Positions 41,580 to 51,320 are shown, counted from the stretch's first letter. The stretch is DNA of 64,000 nt from Cordylochernes scorpioides (GCA_030710605.1 CP092884.1:16659483-16723482), one strand, 5' to 3'. Program-made: numbers and translations. The notes: a model not told the origin generated them from the letters alone.

Positions 41580-43018
41580 CACTGCGGGACATTGAAAATG
41601 GAACACCTAGAAATAGTGGCCAGAAAGTGATGAAACTCGGCAGACAGAGAGAGACAGGGACGAACAATAAGTGATCTTTATTTCAAAATGATAGTCATAA
41701 TACAGAGCGAGAACGGCGTCGGCTTAGAAGCAAGTAGGACCACCGCGGACGGCGATGCACGCAGCAACACGTCTAGGTAGAGAGTCAATAAGAGTACGGA
41801 TGGCGTCCTGAGGGATGGCTCTCCATTCCCTCTCAACCATTTGCCACAGTTCGTCTTCTGAACGCGGCTGTGGCAAGGCATGCAAACGGCGTCCAATGAT
41901 GTCCCAGACGTGCTCGATTGGTGAGAGATCAGGAGAGTATGGTGGCCAGGGAAGCATCTGTACATCTTGCAGAGCTTGTTGGCTAATGCGAGCAGTGTGC
42001 GGTCGGGCGTTATCCTGCTGATAAAGGGCATTGGGTACCCCCTGAAGGTAGGGGAGTGTCACCTGTCGCAGCACATCATCAACGTATCGTTGGGCCGTCA
42101 TAGTGCCCTGAATACAAAGTAAAGGTGACCTGGAATCATACGCGAATGCGCCCCAAACCACGATTCCACGTTGTCGCACGGTGGGGCGTTCCACAATTGC
42201 TCCCGGATTGGACCTTTCTCCACGTCGACGCCACAAGCGTACACGGCGACTATCACTGGACAAGCAGAAACGCGACTCATCTGAGAACACGACCCTGTGC
42301 CATTCCGTCATCCACGTCGATCTAGCCCGGCACCATTCCAAACGTTGGTGCCTATTCGGTGGGGTCAATGGCAGTCTTCTTAGCGGACGGCATGAGTGCA
42401 AGCCATTAGCAACCAATCGACGGGAAATGGTTCTGGTCGAGATGGAATGATCTAGGGTGTCTTGCACATGTTGCAGGATGGCGGTACAAGTGGCTTGTGG
42501 GGCCGCCACTGCTTGTCGAAGGATACGCCGATCCACACGTGCTGACGTCACTCTGGTTGCACCGCCATTCCTATAAATTGCCAGCCGGCCTGCGCTTCTC
42601 GCAGAATTCCCAGCGTCCCAGGCCAGCGTCGCCCGGTGCACCGTGGACGCACCAAGGTGTGTATCAGCTGCGATTTGACGTATGGACCAACCTGCCCTTT
42701 TCAGTCCGATCACCATGCCCCTCGTAAAAGCGTCTGTCTGCTTGAACTGCCTCCGTTTACGATGACCTGGCATTCTCTGTTATTACACGTGTCTTTTGAC
42801 ACAAGAACAAAATTTCTACAATGATTTTCCTTGAAGAAATAACGACACGAATACTGTCCTTTCTGCAAGTTCCTTCCCTTATATCTTACTCCATGTGCGC
42901 ACGAGAGCTGCGCATTTTACATCATTTGCATAACTCGGTTAGGCGCGTCTACCCTGAAATTTGCATAATTATTTTTGGCCACTATTTCTTGGTGTTCCAT
43001 TTTCAATGTCACGCAGTG
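41580..43018 (-). mobile_element. Tc1-like DNA transposon, complete, apparently intact
   Basis: The terminal inverted repeats of about 43 bp begin CACTGCGGGACATTGAAAAT on the left; the right one, read inward, starts CACTGCGTGACATTGAAAAT. They are flanked by TA on both sides (41578-41579, 43019-43020). Removing the element and one TA restores exactly the sequence GACTCTATATATTCTG found uninterrupted in copy 1 at about 9166-9181. The length is 1439 bp, with one transposase gene. Confidence 0.95.
41724..42773 (-). CDS. Tc1-like transposase, full length
   Basis: 349 codons without stop or frameshift. N-terminal helix-turn-helix DNA-binding region: GLKRAGWSIRQIAADTHLGA (about residues 28-47), then a second, less distinct HTH with GLHSCRPLRRLPLTPPNRHQ. 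The catalytic domain has VVFSDESRFCLS with the first D (about 164), ALYQQDNARPHTA with the second, and SPDLSPIEHVWDIIG with the catalytic E. By hand count 32 residues separate the second D from the E, where canonical Tc1 has 34. The enzyme would cut and paste the element at TA sites in the nucleus. GC content is higher than in the surroundings, as expected for a recent arrival. The start at 42773 is the first ATG, about 245 bp inside the right end. Confidence 0.93.
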   Translation of the reverse strand: MPGHRKRRQFKQTDAFTRGMVIGLKRAGWSIRQIAADTHLGASTVHRATLAWDAGNSARSAGRLAIYRNGGATRVTSARVDRRILRQAVAAPQATCTAILQHVQDTLDHSISTRTISRRLVANGLHSCRPLRRLPLTPPNRHQRLEWCRARSTWMTEWHRVVFSDESRFCLSSDSRRVRLWRRRGERSNPGAIVERPTVRQRGIVVWGAFAYDSRSPLLCIQGTMTAQRYVDDVLRQVTLPYLQGVPNALYQQDNARPHTARISQQALQDVQMLPWPPYSPDLSPIEHVWDIIGRRLHALPQPRSEDELWQMVEREWRAIPQDAIRTLIDSLPRRVAACIAVRGGPTCF

Positions 43019-43560
43019 TATAGAGTCCTCTTGTACAAATTTACATCCCCACATTCTTTTACTAGCTTTGCAGGCCTTACTTAAATGACCCAGTTTATTA
43101 AATTTTAAAACAAGTCTTTGTCTATGAGGTAAAACAGATGCCACGTGTGAATGTCTTTCACCACATCTATAACACACTATTTTGCCTTTGCCACTCTGCC
43201 TGAAAGGCCTATACTGCGCCGTACTATTATTGTACTCACCCTTTTTATCCTTTCAATTCACAGGGCATATCTTGGCCACTAATTTATCTTGTAATTCTCT
43301 TGTATTTATCTCCGCCAATTCGAACGAGTTCGCCACTGCAAAACCTTTATCCAGGGTGACATCGTCGTCCTCTTGTAGTAGCTTCTTTTGCAGGATTTCC
43401 GACTTGATTCCAGCCACAAAACGGTCTCGCATCATGGTTTTCAACATATCGACGAAATTACAATTTGTTGCCAAATGTTTCAATTCTCTAAGATATTCCG
43501 AAATTGATTCTCCTTCCTGTTGAATTCTCTTTAAAAATCTGCATCGCTGTGGTATCACTT
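43019..43560 (-). pseudogene. gag remnant of copy 2
   Basis: The open piece 43253-43558 (101 codons) contains RCRFLKRIQQEGESISEYLR; 42917-43177 covers CYRCGERHSH and NKLGHLSKACKAS, a better preserved second knuckle than in copy 1. The sequence is cut at 43560, where the tRNA-like array starts. Confidence 0.8.
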
Positions 43561-43707
43561 ATCAATATTTGTTTTTTCACAATATTGATTTTTCACAAAA
43601 AAGAAACTTGTGCGGTGTAACTTTAAGTATTGTTTATAATCACTCGCCGCAGTCCTTTATAATGTAATATAAGTTACTTTAAATATTATTTACGAACGGA
43701 AGAATAC

Positions 43708-43781
43708 GTCCAGGGTAGCCTAGTGGACATGGCACCTGCCCGGTAAGCAGAAGGTTGTGGGTTCGATTCCCGCCCCTGGAC
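43708..43781 (+). tRNA. tRNA-Thr(GGT)-like sequence in tandem unit 1
   Basis: 74 nt: acceptor GTCCAGG/CCTGGAC with seven Watson-Crick pairs, D arm with A box TAGCCTAGTGG, anticodon arm CCTGC/GCAGA with loop CCGGTAA, and T arm GTGGG-TTCGATT-CCCGC with intact B box; a T run follows. The anticodon would be GGT, but position 33 is C instead of U and the anticodon stem has one mismatch. The tandem setting and the similar degenerate copy at 24125 favour a tRNA-derived repeat over a working gene. Confidence 0.5.
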
Positions 43782-44004
43782 ACTTTTATTTTTCCGTTCG
43801 CCATTACTCTTCATATTTTCACCCTCTCATACTTCATTCAAAAAAGTTTGAAATATTAAATATTTCTCTTTGAAATAAATATTGATTTTTCACAAAAAAG
43901 AAACTTATGCGGTGTAACTTTAAGTATTGTTTATAATCACTCGCCGCAGTCCTTTATAATGTAATATAAGTTACTTTAAATATTATTTACGAACGGAAGA
44001 ATAC

Positions 44005-44078
44005 GTCCAGGGTAGCCTAGTGGACATGGCACCTGCCCGGTAAGCAGAAGGTTGTAGGTTCGATTCCCGCCCCTCGAC
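44005..44078 (+). tRNA. tRNA-Thr(GGT)-like sequence in tandem unit 2
   Basis: Nearly identical to the copy 297 bp upstream, with two changes: GTAGG in the T arm and CCTCGAC in the acceptor 3' strand, each breaking a pair. It is therefore likely inactive even if unit 1 is not. Confidence 0.45.
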
Positions 44079-44262
44079 ACTTTTATTTTTTCCGTTCGCC
44101 ATTACTCTTCATATTTTCACCCTCTCATACTTCATTCAAAAAAGTTAGAAATAGTAAATATTTCTCTTTGAAATAAATATTGATTTTTCACAAAAAAGAA
44201 ACTTATGCGGTGTAACTTTAAGTATTGTTTATATTCACTCGCCGCAGTCTTTTATAATGGAA

Positions 44263-44887
44263 TAATAAATGCTGTCCTCACATCTTGACTCTTTTTTTTT
44301 TCTGTAAACAGTAATTTTTTTTGTTTGTCATTTGCCCACATTTTATATTATGTCGTGCAGGCCAAAGTGTTATAACTTCTCGAATAACACTGGTATACAC
44401 AATTTTGCCCCTTATGTTTAGTTTATCGCTTTTCGGTCATTAGAAGAAATAGCATAAGGAATAATCTCTCTATCCCCCCCCCCCCCCAACTTTAGATATT
44501 TTGCGCGAAAAATAATACAAAATGATTTTACTACCACGTTTTTCAACGCAAAAGGTCGATTTAAAAATGATTTTTTTTAGGGGATACATTTTCAAAATTA
44601 TGTACAGTATAATAAACAATGATAACATTTGACAAACCCATAGGATATTTGGAATAAAGTACGACAAATATATTTTGTCACTCCCCTCTATATTTCATTT
44701 TTGGATCATGACAAATATCCAGTTAAATAGTCAAGTGTCGACAATTAGTCAAGAAACTATACATTCCTTATAGCACGAAATCCTATTAGTAGTGCCATTA
44801 TAATTTTTGGTACTATATTAACATTTCAAAAATCGTGTATTGATATCAGTAGTTATTTTCAAACATTCAATTAATTTCACAAAACTC
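44263..44887. other. subterminal part of the DNA transposon in composite B
   Basis: Complement of 4074-4700, including a C run of 14-15 at about 44475-44488. Confidence 0.75.
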
Positions 44888-45305
44888 CATCTAAAATATA
44901 AATATTTTTGATACATGTTTTAATTTGCATATACCTATTTTTACATATCTCAAATTGTATTTAAAAATCGTCAACCAATTCTTCTAACTTTTGGCGAAAT
45001 GGTGTTTTATTAATTTATCATTTGATATTATTAGGGTTCTTTCCTGGTATTCAAAAAATAAAAATACGTGTCTTTCAGTTATATTTTTCAATTTATCAAA
45101 CAATTTGGCCGCTGAATCTCTGATTCTGGTAGAGCGCCATCTAGCGAATAAAGTTGTAACTAAAATCAATTTCGAATTTTTCATTATTTGCCATAAAAAA
45201 ATCCCATTGCATCCTGAACACAATGGTGTTTACCGCATTGCTCTAGCGCAAATATTCGCGGAGTTATTAATTTTTAAAGTTGTGCGGGACTTTTGGATCA
45301 CCCTG
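44888..45305 (-). repeat. right long terminal inverted repeat of composite B
   Basis: About 418 bp, inverse of 36041-36459. It is closest in content to the left end of composite A, since both continue into the same subterminal sequence. Confidence 0.85.
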
Positions 45306-45409
45306 TATATAGATGGCGCGTTATTGCTCTGTATTTTAAAAGGATCTTATAAATTTAATATCTTCAAGAATATTTTACTATTGAAACTGTTATATAATAT
45401 TAAGAAAAG

Positions 45410-45535
45410 GGCATCTCCTAATCGTGCAACTGAAAGTTGCTGATGGCTTTCCGTAACTGTGGGAATAAATATCATGATAGCGCAATCCATCAGCAATTTC
45501 AGTTTTTCACTATTTTTTCACATTGTTTTATAATA
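45410..45535. repeat. remnant of foldback family 2
   Basis: GGGCATCTCCTAATCGTGCA and CTGAAAGTTGCTGATGGCTT parallel the left arm at 46268. AATCCATCAGCAATTTCAGT gives a partial opposing arm. Confidence 0.6.
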
Positions 45536-45570
45536 TCGAAAAGATAGAGGTTGCCTGGCCGGCATTCAGA

Positions 45571-45759
45571 ATTTATATAAATAATGGACACTTCGGCCAG
45601 TTGGAGTTTTTTATTTTCTCAACGTTTCGACAAAAATCTTTTGTCTTCGTCAGGAGAAGTAAATAAAAATAAAGCATTCGGCAAGGCGTTAAAAATTGTT
45701 CTGAGGTTTGCAAATAAAAAATCTCCAACTGGCCGAAGTGTCTATTTTTTATATAAATG
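45571..45759. repeat. inverted repeat of about 48-bp arms enclosing a hammerhead ribozyme
   Basis: GACACTTCGGCCAGTTGGAG (45587-45606) is perfectly inverted at 45723-45742, and pairing extends outward through ATTTATATAA. The ribozyme at 45616-45658 sits near one arm. Confidence 0.8.
45616..45658 (-). ncRNA. hammerhead ribozyme, minimal Penelope type
   Basis: Minus strand: helix I TTCTC pairs with GAGAA (complements at 45654-45658 and 45616-45620). The core CTGACGA is followed by one unpaired A, stem II GACAAAA/TTTTGTC with a three-base loop, GAA, then ACGT as the two-pair stem III and a T at the cleavage position. All conserved core positions are present. Stem III has no loop, so cleavage would more likely need a dimer, as proposed for the minimal hammerheads of Penelope-like elements. 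Confidence 0.7.
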
Positions 45760-46267
45760 TTTTATAATATGTTGGAATATCCTTCTTAATTTTCTTCAAG
45801 ACCTCAAGAGCTTAAAAAGCTCAAGTTTTATATGTTTCTCTAATCTTCATAATAAACGATTATACCGTTTCGTAGCTGTGTATATTTAAAAAGATGAAAA
45901 ACTACATAATAAGATACATTAATTACACGAGGTGATCATCTCGGATCATTATTTTGTGATATCTTCCAATAGTTCGACGTGGCTACTCGCTCACCTTTTT
46001 CTAGAAAAGAACTCTGTAAAAAAAAAACGAACACCGTCAACAGCAAAACATATGAAAATGAGTAAGTTATATAGGTAGAATGAATTGAATGAACTATATA
46101 TGCATATTTTTTTCTCTCAATGTATAATTTTATGCTTTATGTAATAATAATCTGTTTTTATATATTCATGCTAATATATCACACAAGGAAAACACATTTC
46201 TTAATATTTATTCATGAAAAAATAGTACAAATGTGAAATTGTACTGGGATAAGGTGCATAAATTAAG

Positions 46268-46645
46268 CAAAAGGCATCTCCTTATTGTGAAACTGAAAGT
46301 TGCTGATGGCTGGCACCATATATCAGAATATATATCATCTATTCGTTGATTTTTAATTATTCCAGAATTGGCCAAATATCCTATCTTGATTTATCAGGAA
46401 AAGTTAACCATGATTTTTCAATATGCCTGAATGACCAGTTTTATGGTCGTCGAGATACAGATTACACCACGCTGACGAGGGCCAACAGCCCGAAACGCGT
46501 ACGTGGTTAACTGTTCTTGATTAATAAAAAAAATGGGTATTTGGCCAATTCTGTAATAATTGAAAATCAACGAATAGTTGAGGTTTATTTCGATAGATGA
46601 CGCCAGCCATCAGCAAATTTCAATTACGCGATAAGGAGATGCCTT
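46268..46645. repeat. foldback element (family 2) with a hammerhead ribozyme in its loop
   Basis: The left arm AGGCATCTCCTTATTGTGAA...GAATTGGCCAAATATCC is mirrored by the right arm GGGTATTTGGCCAATTCTGT...CGATAAGGAGATGCCT, each about 110 bp. AAGTTAACCA and TGGTTAACT continue the pairing inward on both sides of the ribozyme. Confidence 0.85.
46466..46507 (+). ncRNA. hammerhead ribozyme, complete core
   Basis: Helix I ACCACG (46466-46471) pairs with CGTGGT (46502-46507). Then follow CTGACGA (46472-46478), stem II GGGC-CAACA-GCCC (46479-46491), GAA (46492-46494), stem III ACGCGT (two pairs around a two-base loop, with A15.1-U16.1 as required), and A at the cleavage position (46501). Every invariant core residue is present. 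It matches the minimal type-I hammerheads reported in Penelope-like elements. Confidence 0.82.
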
Positions 46646-46657
46646 TTTCTCAATTTA

Positions 46658-46891
46658 CAGTAAATTCTCCTATAACGCGATTAATGTGTTCCGTGTTGTA
46701 TGAAATCGCGTTATAGGAATTCTCGTTGTACGAAATAAAACTTGCATAATGCGAATGTTGTTTGGGAAAATGGTTTTATTTTATAACGCGTTATACGAAA
46801 ATTCGCGTTGTATAAATAAATTTGTCGCAATTTTTTTTATCGCTTGTACGTAATCGCGTTGTAAAAACTCGCGTTATAGGAGAGTTTACTG
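46658..46891. repeat. pogo/Tigger-like MITE
   Basis: The ends CAGTAAATTCTCCTATAACG and CGTTATAGGAGAGTTTACTG are inverted and flanked by TA (46656-46657, 46892-46893). Internal AACGCG-type motifs recur. No coding capacity. CAGT ends plus TA duplication fit pogo/Tigger. Confidence 0.8.
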
Positions 46892-46893
46892 TA

Positions 46894-48155
46894 TATATAT
46901 TCATGAAGCCTATCAGAATATTGAAAAAAAATATTGATGCTAAAATAGCTTTTAAAGTTTGTTATGCGGAGATGGAATTTAATAATTGGATGCACCATAG
47001 TATCCTTCATTGTTTCTAGCTACTTGGTTGAAATGACAATGGCTATCTCACATGCCTATCAACGTAACAGGTCAAAGATTCACAAGCCTTTCTCCGAATC
47101 AGTGGGCGGTGATAGCTTTCACTACTTCTACTACACGAATTTGTAGAAAATTAGGAAAGAAAAAGACTTCAGGATCACACAGCAATTCAAGGCACAGGTA
47201 CAAACTAAAATTTATGAAATATACGAGCAATAAGAGAAGTTTACAGAGTAACAAGATATAAATATCAAAATCAATAATTTATACATAAAATAATAAATAT
47301 TTCGCTACATAGCTTCTTCTCTATGGGAGCTTTGACTTGCGCAGCTTGCAAATCATGTTGATACTAACATGGATCTGACGTTCTTCTGACAAGGATTCCC
47401 TCGGAGATTTGGAACTTTGTCCCTAGTATTTAAACGTCCTATTTCTTGCGGCGTGAAGTGAGGCTTTGTCGACATATCGTAATCTTGGAGTAGGTTTTTG
47501 GTTTTAATACAGAATCCTGCAGCCAGTAGCTGGAAATGTAGATCACAGGACGCATTGCCTCAAGTTCTTCTCGGCTATTCCGCTTTAAAGGAAAAAAAAA
47601 AATGTGTCTAGAAGACACGCATTCGTTGTTAGGAATCTACACCAAGATTATATATAAGATCCCCTTATTTTTATCATTGTTTGCTCTGTTTTCTTATTTA
47701 TATAGTAAACTAGTCACAATTTTAAACGCATTAATAATTTATTCGACCTGAACGGCTCATTGTCCTTTTTTGGCGCTATTGCTTTCACTTGAAGAATCAA
47801 CGCTTTCGTAAAAATAGTTTTTTTACAAAGGTATTCTTTATATAATAATAAATTATTTATTTCTGGATTAATAAAACGTTCCTGATATCTTGATATCTTA
47901 ATATAAAATTAAATATTTAAAAGTGTGAAGAAAATATATGTATTTTTACATAATTAGCAAAATCGCACTAAGGAAATATGTATTTCAAGTGACTCAGTTC
48001 TTGTGCGTCTCTTATACCAGGATTTCCCTAGATAATCGAGCTTTAGCCATAATATGGAAGTAAGGCATTGTCTAAGCCCATTTATCTACATTCATTGAAG
48101 ATCTTCAAGAAAAATATAAAATAATAAATATCCTTTTTTATTGTTCTTATTCCCC
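46894..48155. other. mostly gene-free stretch with one coding-like patch
   Basis: A GC-richer patch at about 47350-47560 is, on the minus strand, open for roughly 57 codons ending in TGA (GFCIKTKNLLQDYD, FTPQEIGRLNTRDKV, QKNVRSMLVST). TTTCCAG upstream could serve as an acceptor. A second frame is open nearby too, so reality is unsure. The rest is AT-rich. Confidence 0.3.
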
Positions 48156-48159
48156 CTAA

Positions 48160-48452
48160 TACGCGTGGTACGGGCCATGATAATCATGGTGGGTAGAAGT
48201 AGGCGACTGATTTTATTGTAAGTGCACCACTTGTCTACACATGTGAAAAGCAGTTCAACTTTGCACTTACAAAAGTTCCAAAAGCCCTGTTAGGTTACTT
48301 GCACTGGCTGGTGGAGATAGACTTTTGCAAGAATCGGGGGCCATTGGAGCTTTTTTTTTAAATCAGAAAAAAAGTGCCAAATGCGGGAATCGAACGCCGG
48401 TCGTACCGGTCGAAAAACAACGGTTTAGACCAACTTTCCACCGACCCCCGGT
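48160..48452 (-). repeat. tRNA-related SINE copy 2
   Basis: Same architecture as 28610-28918; the head at the right end has the B-box region GGCGTTCGATTCCCGC. Confidence 0.8.
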
Positions 48453-49705
48453 AATGACCCAACATTTAATAGGCCAATATATCTTTGGAAAAATATGAAA
48501 CTGAATAGATAGTTAACATTTATTACGAAAGATGGCAGAAGTTGTTTATGATTATTCATATTCATTTGTTCAACTGAGTGTATTTGGTACGATTCTCTGA
48601 TCTTCAATTCTGATTATATTTCTATAAACTTTTAATTTTTTACTCTATAATAGAGATTGAATATCCTAGCAACCATTTGATTGGTATCTCCCCCATAAAT
48701 GAGAAAATTATTAAATACAGGCCAACACTATGGATCAATGGCCTTTTTTTTCTAGCTGAATAATATTTATAGATTCTTTAATAGCTATATTTCTCAAGGA
48801 AATTTAAATATAAGCTTTTCTAGTTTGATTTGAATAAACTTATAGGTGTGACGCATTTTCATAATAATTGAATTAAATAAATATGAACATATTTGCTGAG
48901 TTTCTTTATTCAGATATTGGGAGGCAAGCTTTCGTGCGTCACGCTTCATCCGGCCACTAGCTCCCAAAAACTGTAACATACATGTAATAGAGATTCACAG
49001 AAATATATATTTTCAAAAAATCAAATATAAAAATAAGTTTCCAGTTGTAGAGAGTTAGGAGGACAGTTTCAATGGGGTTGGGATTATCTGTGTTGAATAT
49101 GCTGTAACTGTTGGGGTAGATCAATTCTTCTGCTTATGCTGTTATTGTCTTTGGAGATTGAAGATTCTCATAGTAATATATAATAAAATTTCATAATAGT
49201 AAACTGTAAACTAATAATGTACTCTGATGAATTATAATAGTAGCATTAGTAGTTCTGCACTTGGTTTTAACTATACATTTCTACTTAACACATAGGTTGG
49301 TGGCTGACAACTATTTTAGTCATGTTTTTTTAATGATTTTGTTGGTTTTCTTCCGGACTTGCTTATGAATTATATTTTCTCTTTTTTTTCATGGTCTAAC
49401 TTCCATCATCTTTGCATCAACGCCTTCAACTACTCCTAGTGTTTGACAATATTTCGAAACATTTTATAGAGAGAGAGAGAGTTCTCCCGAGTTCCCCCCT
49501 CTTCTCCCGAGTTTTCCTAATACAAAGTTATTTTATATTCCGATATCAATTTTTTTCACAAAATCTATTTTCTTGAACGAAAGGAAAAATTTCTTTTAAA
49601 TGCTGGAATTCCATCGTGAACTTTAAATATAAATATTTTGGTTATTTTATTAAATGGTAATTATAAATTATTAATATTAAAAATAAACAGTCAAAATTAA
49701 ATTTA
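48453..49705. other. gene-free AT-rich stretch
   Basis: A decayed hammerhead-like string on the minus strand at about 48928-48955 (GATGAAG...CACGAAAGC) is the only structure noted. Short GA repeats occur at about 49468-49480. Confidence 0.35.
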
Positions 49706-49709
49706 TAAA

Positions 49710-50090
49710 TTTAATTGCCATCTATTGATAATATTTGTAACAAATATATTTACTGGCAATGTGTTTCTTTTCAATAACATATCAAATATTATCGCTACAG
49801 ACCTTACTGCAATGATATCAGTTATTGAATGAGAGTGATTGGTTCATCAGTAGTGAACCCTCTCAGCGGTTTCGCCAAATTAATCTCTAGAGCGCTATAT
49901 ACTATTGCGTTGGATATGTTTGGGATATACCAAACTGTTCATTACTGATGAGCCAAGCCATCTCATCCATTAACTTATATCATTGCGGTAAGGTCTGTAG
50001 AGATAATATTTGATGAAATTAATGAAAAGAAACATATTGCCAGTAAATTTAATTGTTACAAAATAATTGATATTGTTATGAGTTATGATG
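49710..50090. repeat. foldback family 1 MITE, diverged full-length copy
   Basis: ACTGGCAATGTGTTTCTTTTC is mirrored by GAAAAGAAACATATTGCCAGT. Inner motifs CTACAGACCTTACTGCAATG and CATTGCGGTAAGGTCTGTAG, and the loop motifs GTTCATCAGTAGTGAACCCT and TGATGAGCCAAGCCATCTCA, identify the family. Confidence 0.8.
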
Positions 50091-50094
50091 AATA

Positions 50095-51320
50095 TATAAT
50101 CTACAGCCATATCAATCTGCCTATAGAAAGACTACAAATGTCCCAATGCTCGCCGCACAAATAGAGAAACGCATTGCTAACGTTTTACGTTATAGTTTTA
50201 TATCATATTCTTAAACCTTCATAAAGTTGCCATTTTAATACGGCAATTCAAATTAAGATCTTTTAATATCGATTTAATTTTTATTTTGATAAACTGGTCG
50301 AGCCAATTAAGTTTTTCACTGCCGGCCCTACATAGGATAAAAACAGCTCTTAAGAAAATCCACCCTAAGTACATTAACCTAATATTTCCATACCAAGAAA
50401 AGATTAAAATTAACAGGAAAATATTTAAGCAGATGTATATAATGTTGTTGAGAATAAAGAAAGTAAGAAAAATATAATTCAGAATATATTAAATAAGCAA
50501 ATGATTAAATTTGAATAAATAATTCTTGTTTCTTACTATTGAAATTACTGTAGCGATAGGCAGGTGATATTCCGGAGGTAATGATCGACTGGATTTGATG
50601 GATTTAACAAAATGGACTTCAATTTACTATGATGAAAGATACATAAAAATAAACATAACTATTATGCAGATCAATATTTTGCTAAATTAATCATTTTTTC
50701 ACTTTCTTCACCAGACCTTTTCTACGGTCCCTTTATCACTTCTTTTTTCCTTCTTCAGAGGCTTTTTATAGATTTCTTTACGCTTTTGTTCTTTTCATCT
50801 GAGCTCGAGTTTTCTATCTCCTAGGCTCTGGCACTGCTATCTTCTTACACTACTAATCCCCGCACTGGCCATCCCGCCGTGCCTTTTATACCATACTTCG
50901 CTTTCGCAAGTTTCACCCGATTGGTTCTCTCTGTCACGTGATCTGCGGATGATTTTATGCAAATTAATTAGTTTTAACAAATGTGTACTTCCATAAGAGT
51001 TTTTTTAATCAAAGTTAGAAAGGTGAGGAAAGGCCTCCGGTTTGAGAGCCCATCTGGGTTTATATAAATAACAATCCTTACAGATATTACAAAACACCTA
51101 CGCCAATAACACCCTCCTGAGTATTGGAATGATATATATTACATATATAGCGAGATAAATAGAGGAATATCTTAGAATTGTCATGACGATCTATGTACAT
51201 ATCAATAAAGGTAAAGTCATTTGTATGCATATTATAAAGATATATTCTCCGGTTTCATAAAAACGTATCGTTAAAATGAAATGGTTCGCTCTCAAAATAA
51301 TCGCGTTAATATTCCAATCT
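50095..51320. other. gene-free stretch
   Basis: A 63-codon ORF at 50286-50477 is Lys/Ile-rich and unrecognised. Nothing else is seen. Confidence 0.35.

Larger units (their letters stand above)
36625..43560 (-). mobile_element. Ty3/Gypsy (Mag-like) LTR retrotransposon, copy 2, 5'-truncated and interrupted
   Basis: The 3' LTR is at 36625-36755, preceded (minus strand) by TTAAGGGGAGA-type purine sequence. Integrase, RNase H, RT, protease, nucleocapsid and gag follow upstream. The copy stops at the gag position equal to about 8632 of copy 1, so the 5' LTR is missing. Two insertions split it: 39518-41211 between protease and RT, and the Tc1 element at 41580-43018 between nucleocapsid and protease. 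Confidence 0.9.
43561..44262. repeat. 297-bp tandem repeat, about 2.4 units, each with a tRNA-like sequence
   Basis: The unit runs from TATTGATTTTTCACAAAAAA through CGCCGCAGTCCTTTATAATG, the tRNA-like block and CCGTTCGCCATTACTCTTCA. The array replaces, in composite B, the DNA equivalent to 4701-8631 of composite A. Confidence 0.9.
36041..45305. mobile_element. composite transposon B, inverted relative to A
   Basis: CAGGGTGATCC ends in inverted orientation, each next to TA (36039-36040, 45306-45307). Contents in minus-strand order: DNA-transposon subterminal region (45305 to 44263), a tRNA-like tandem array (44262 to 43561), LTR retrotransposon copy 2 starting inside gag (43560 to 36625) with two insertions, and the other long repeat. 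Compared with A it lacks bases equivalent to 4701-8631. Size bookkeeping fits: A's 9384 bp minus about 3931 plus about 702, 1441 and 1694 gives about 9290, against 9265 observed. Confidence 0.7.

Noticed and set aside
41050..41667. 205-codon minus-strand ORF as a single gene
   Set aside because: It is a chimera running from a Tc1 end through the retrotransposon protease into another insertion.
42125..42824. Several ORFs on the plus strand within the Tc1 element
   Set aside because: Antisense shadows of the intact transposase; higher GC makes long antisense frames common.
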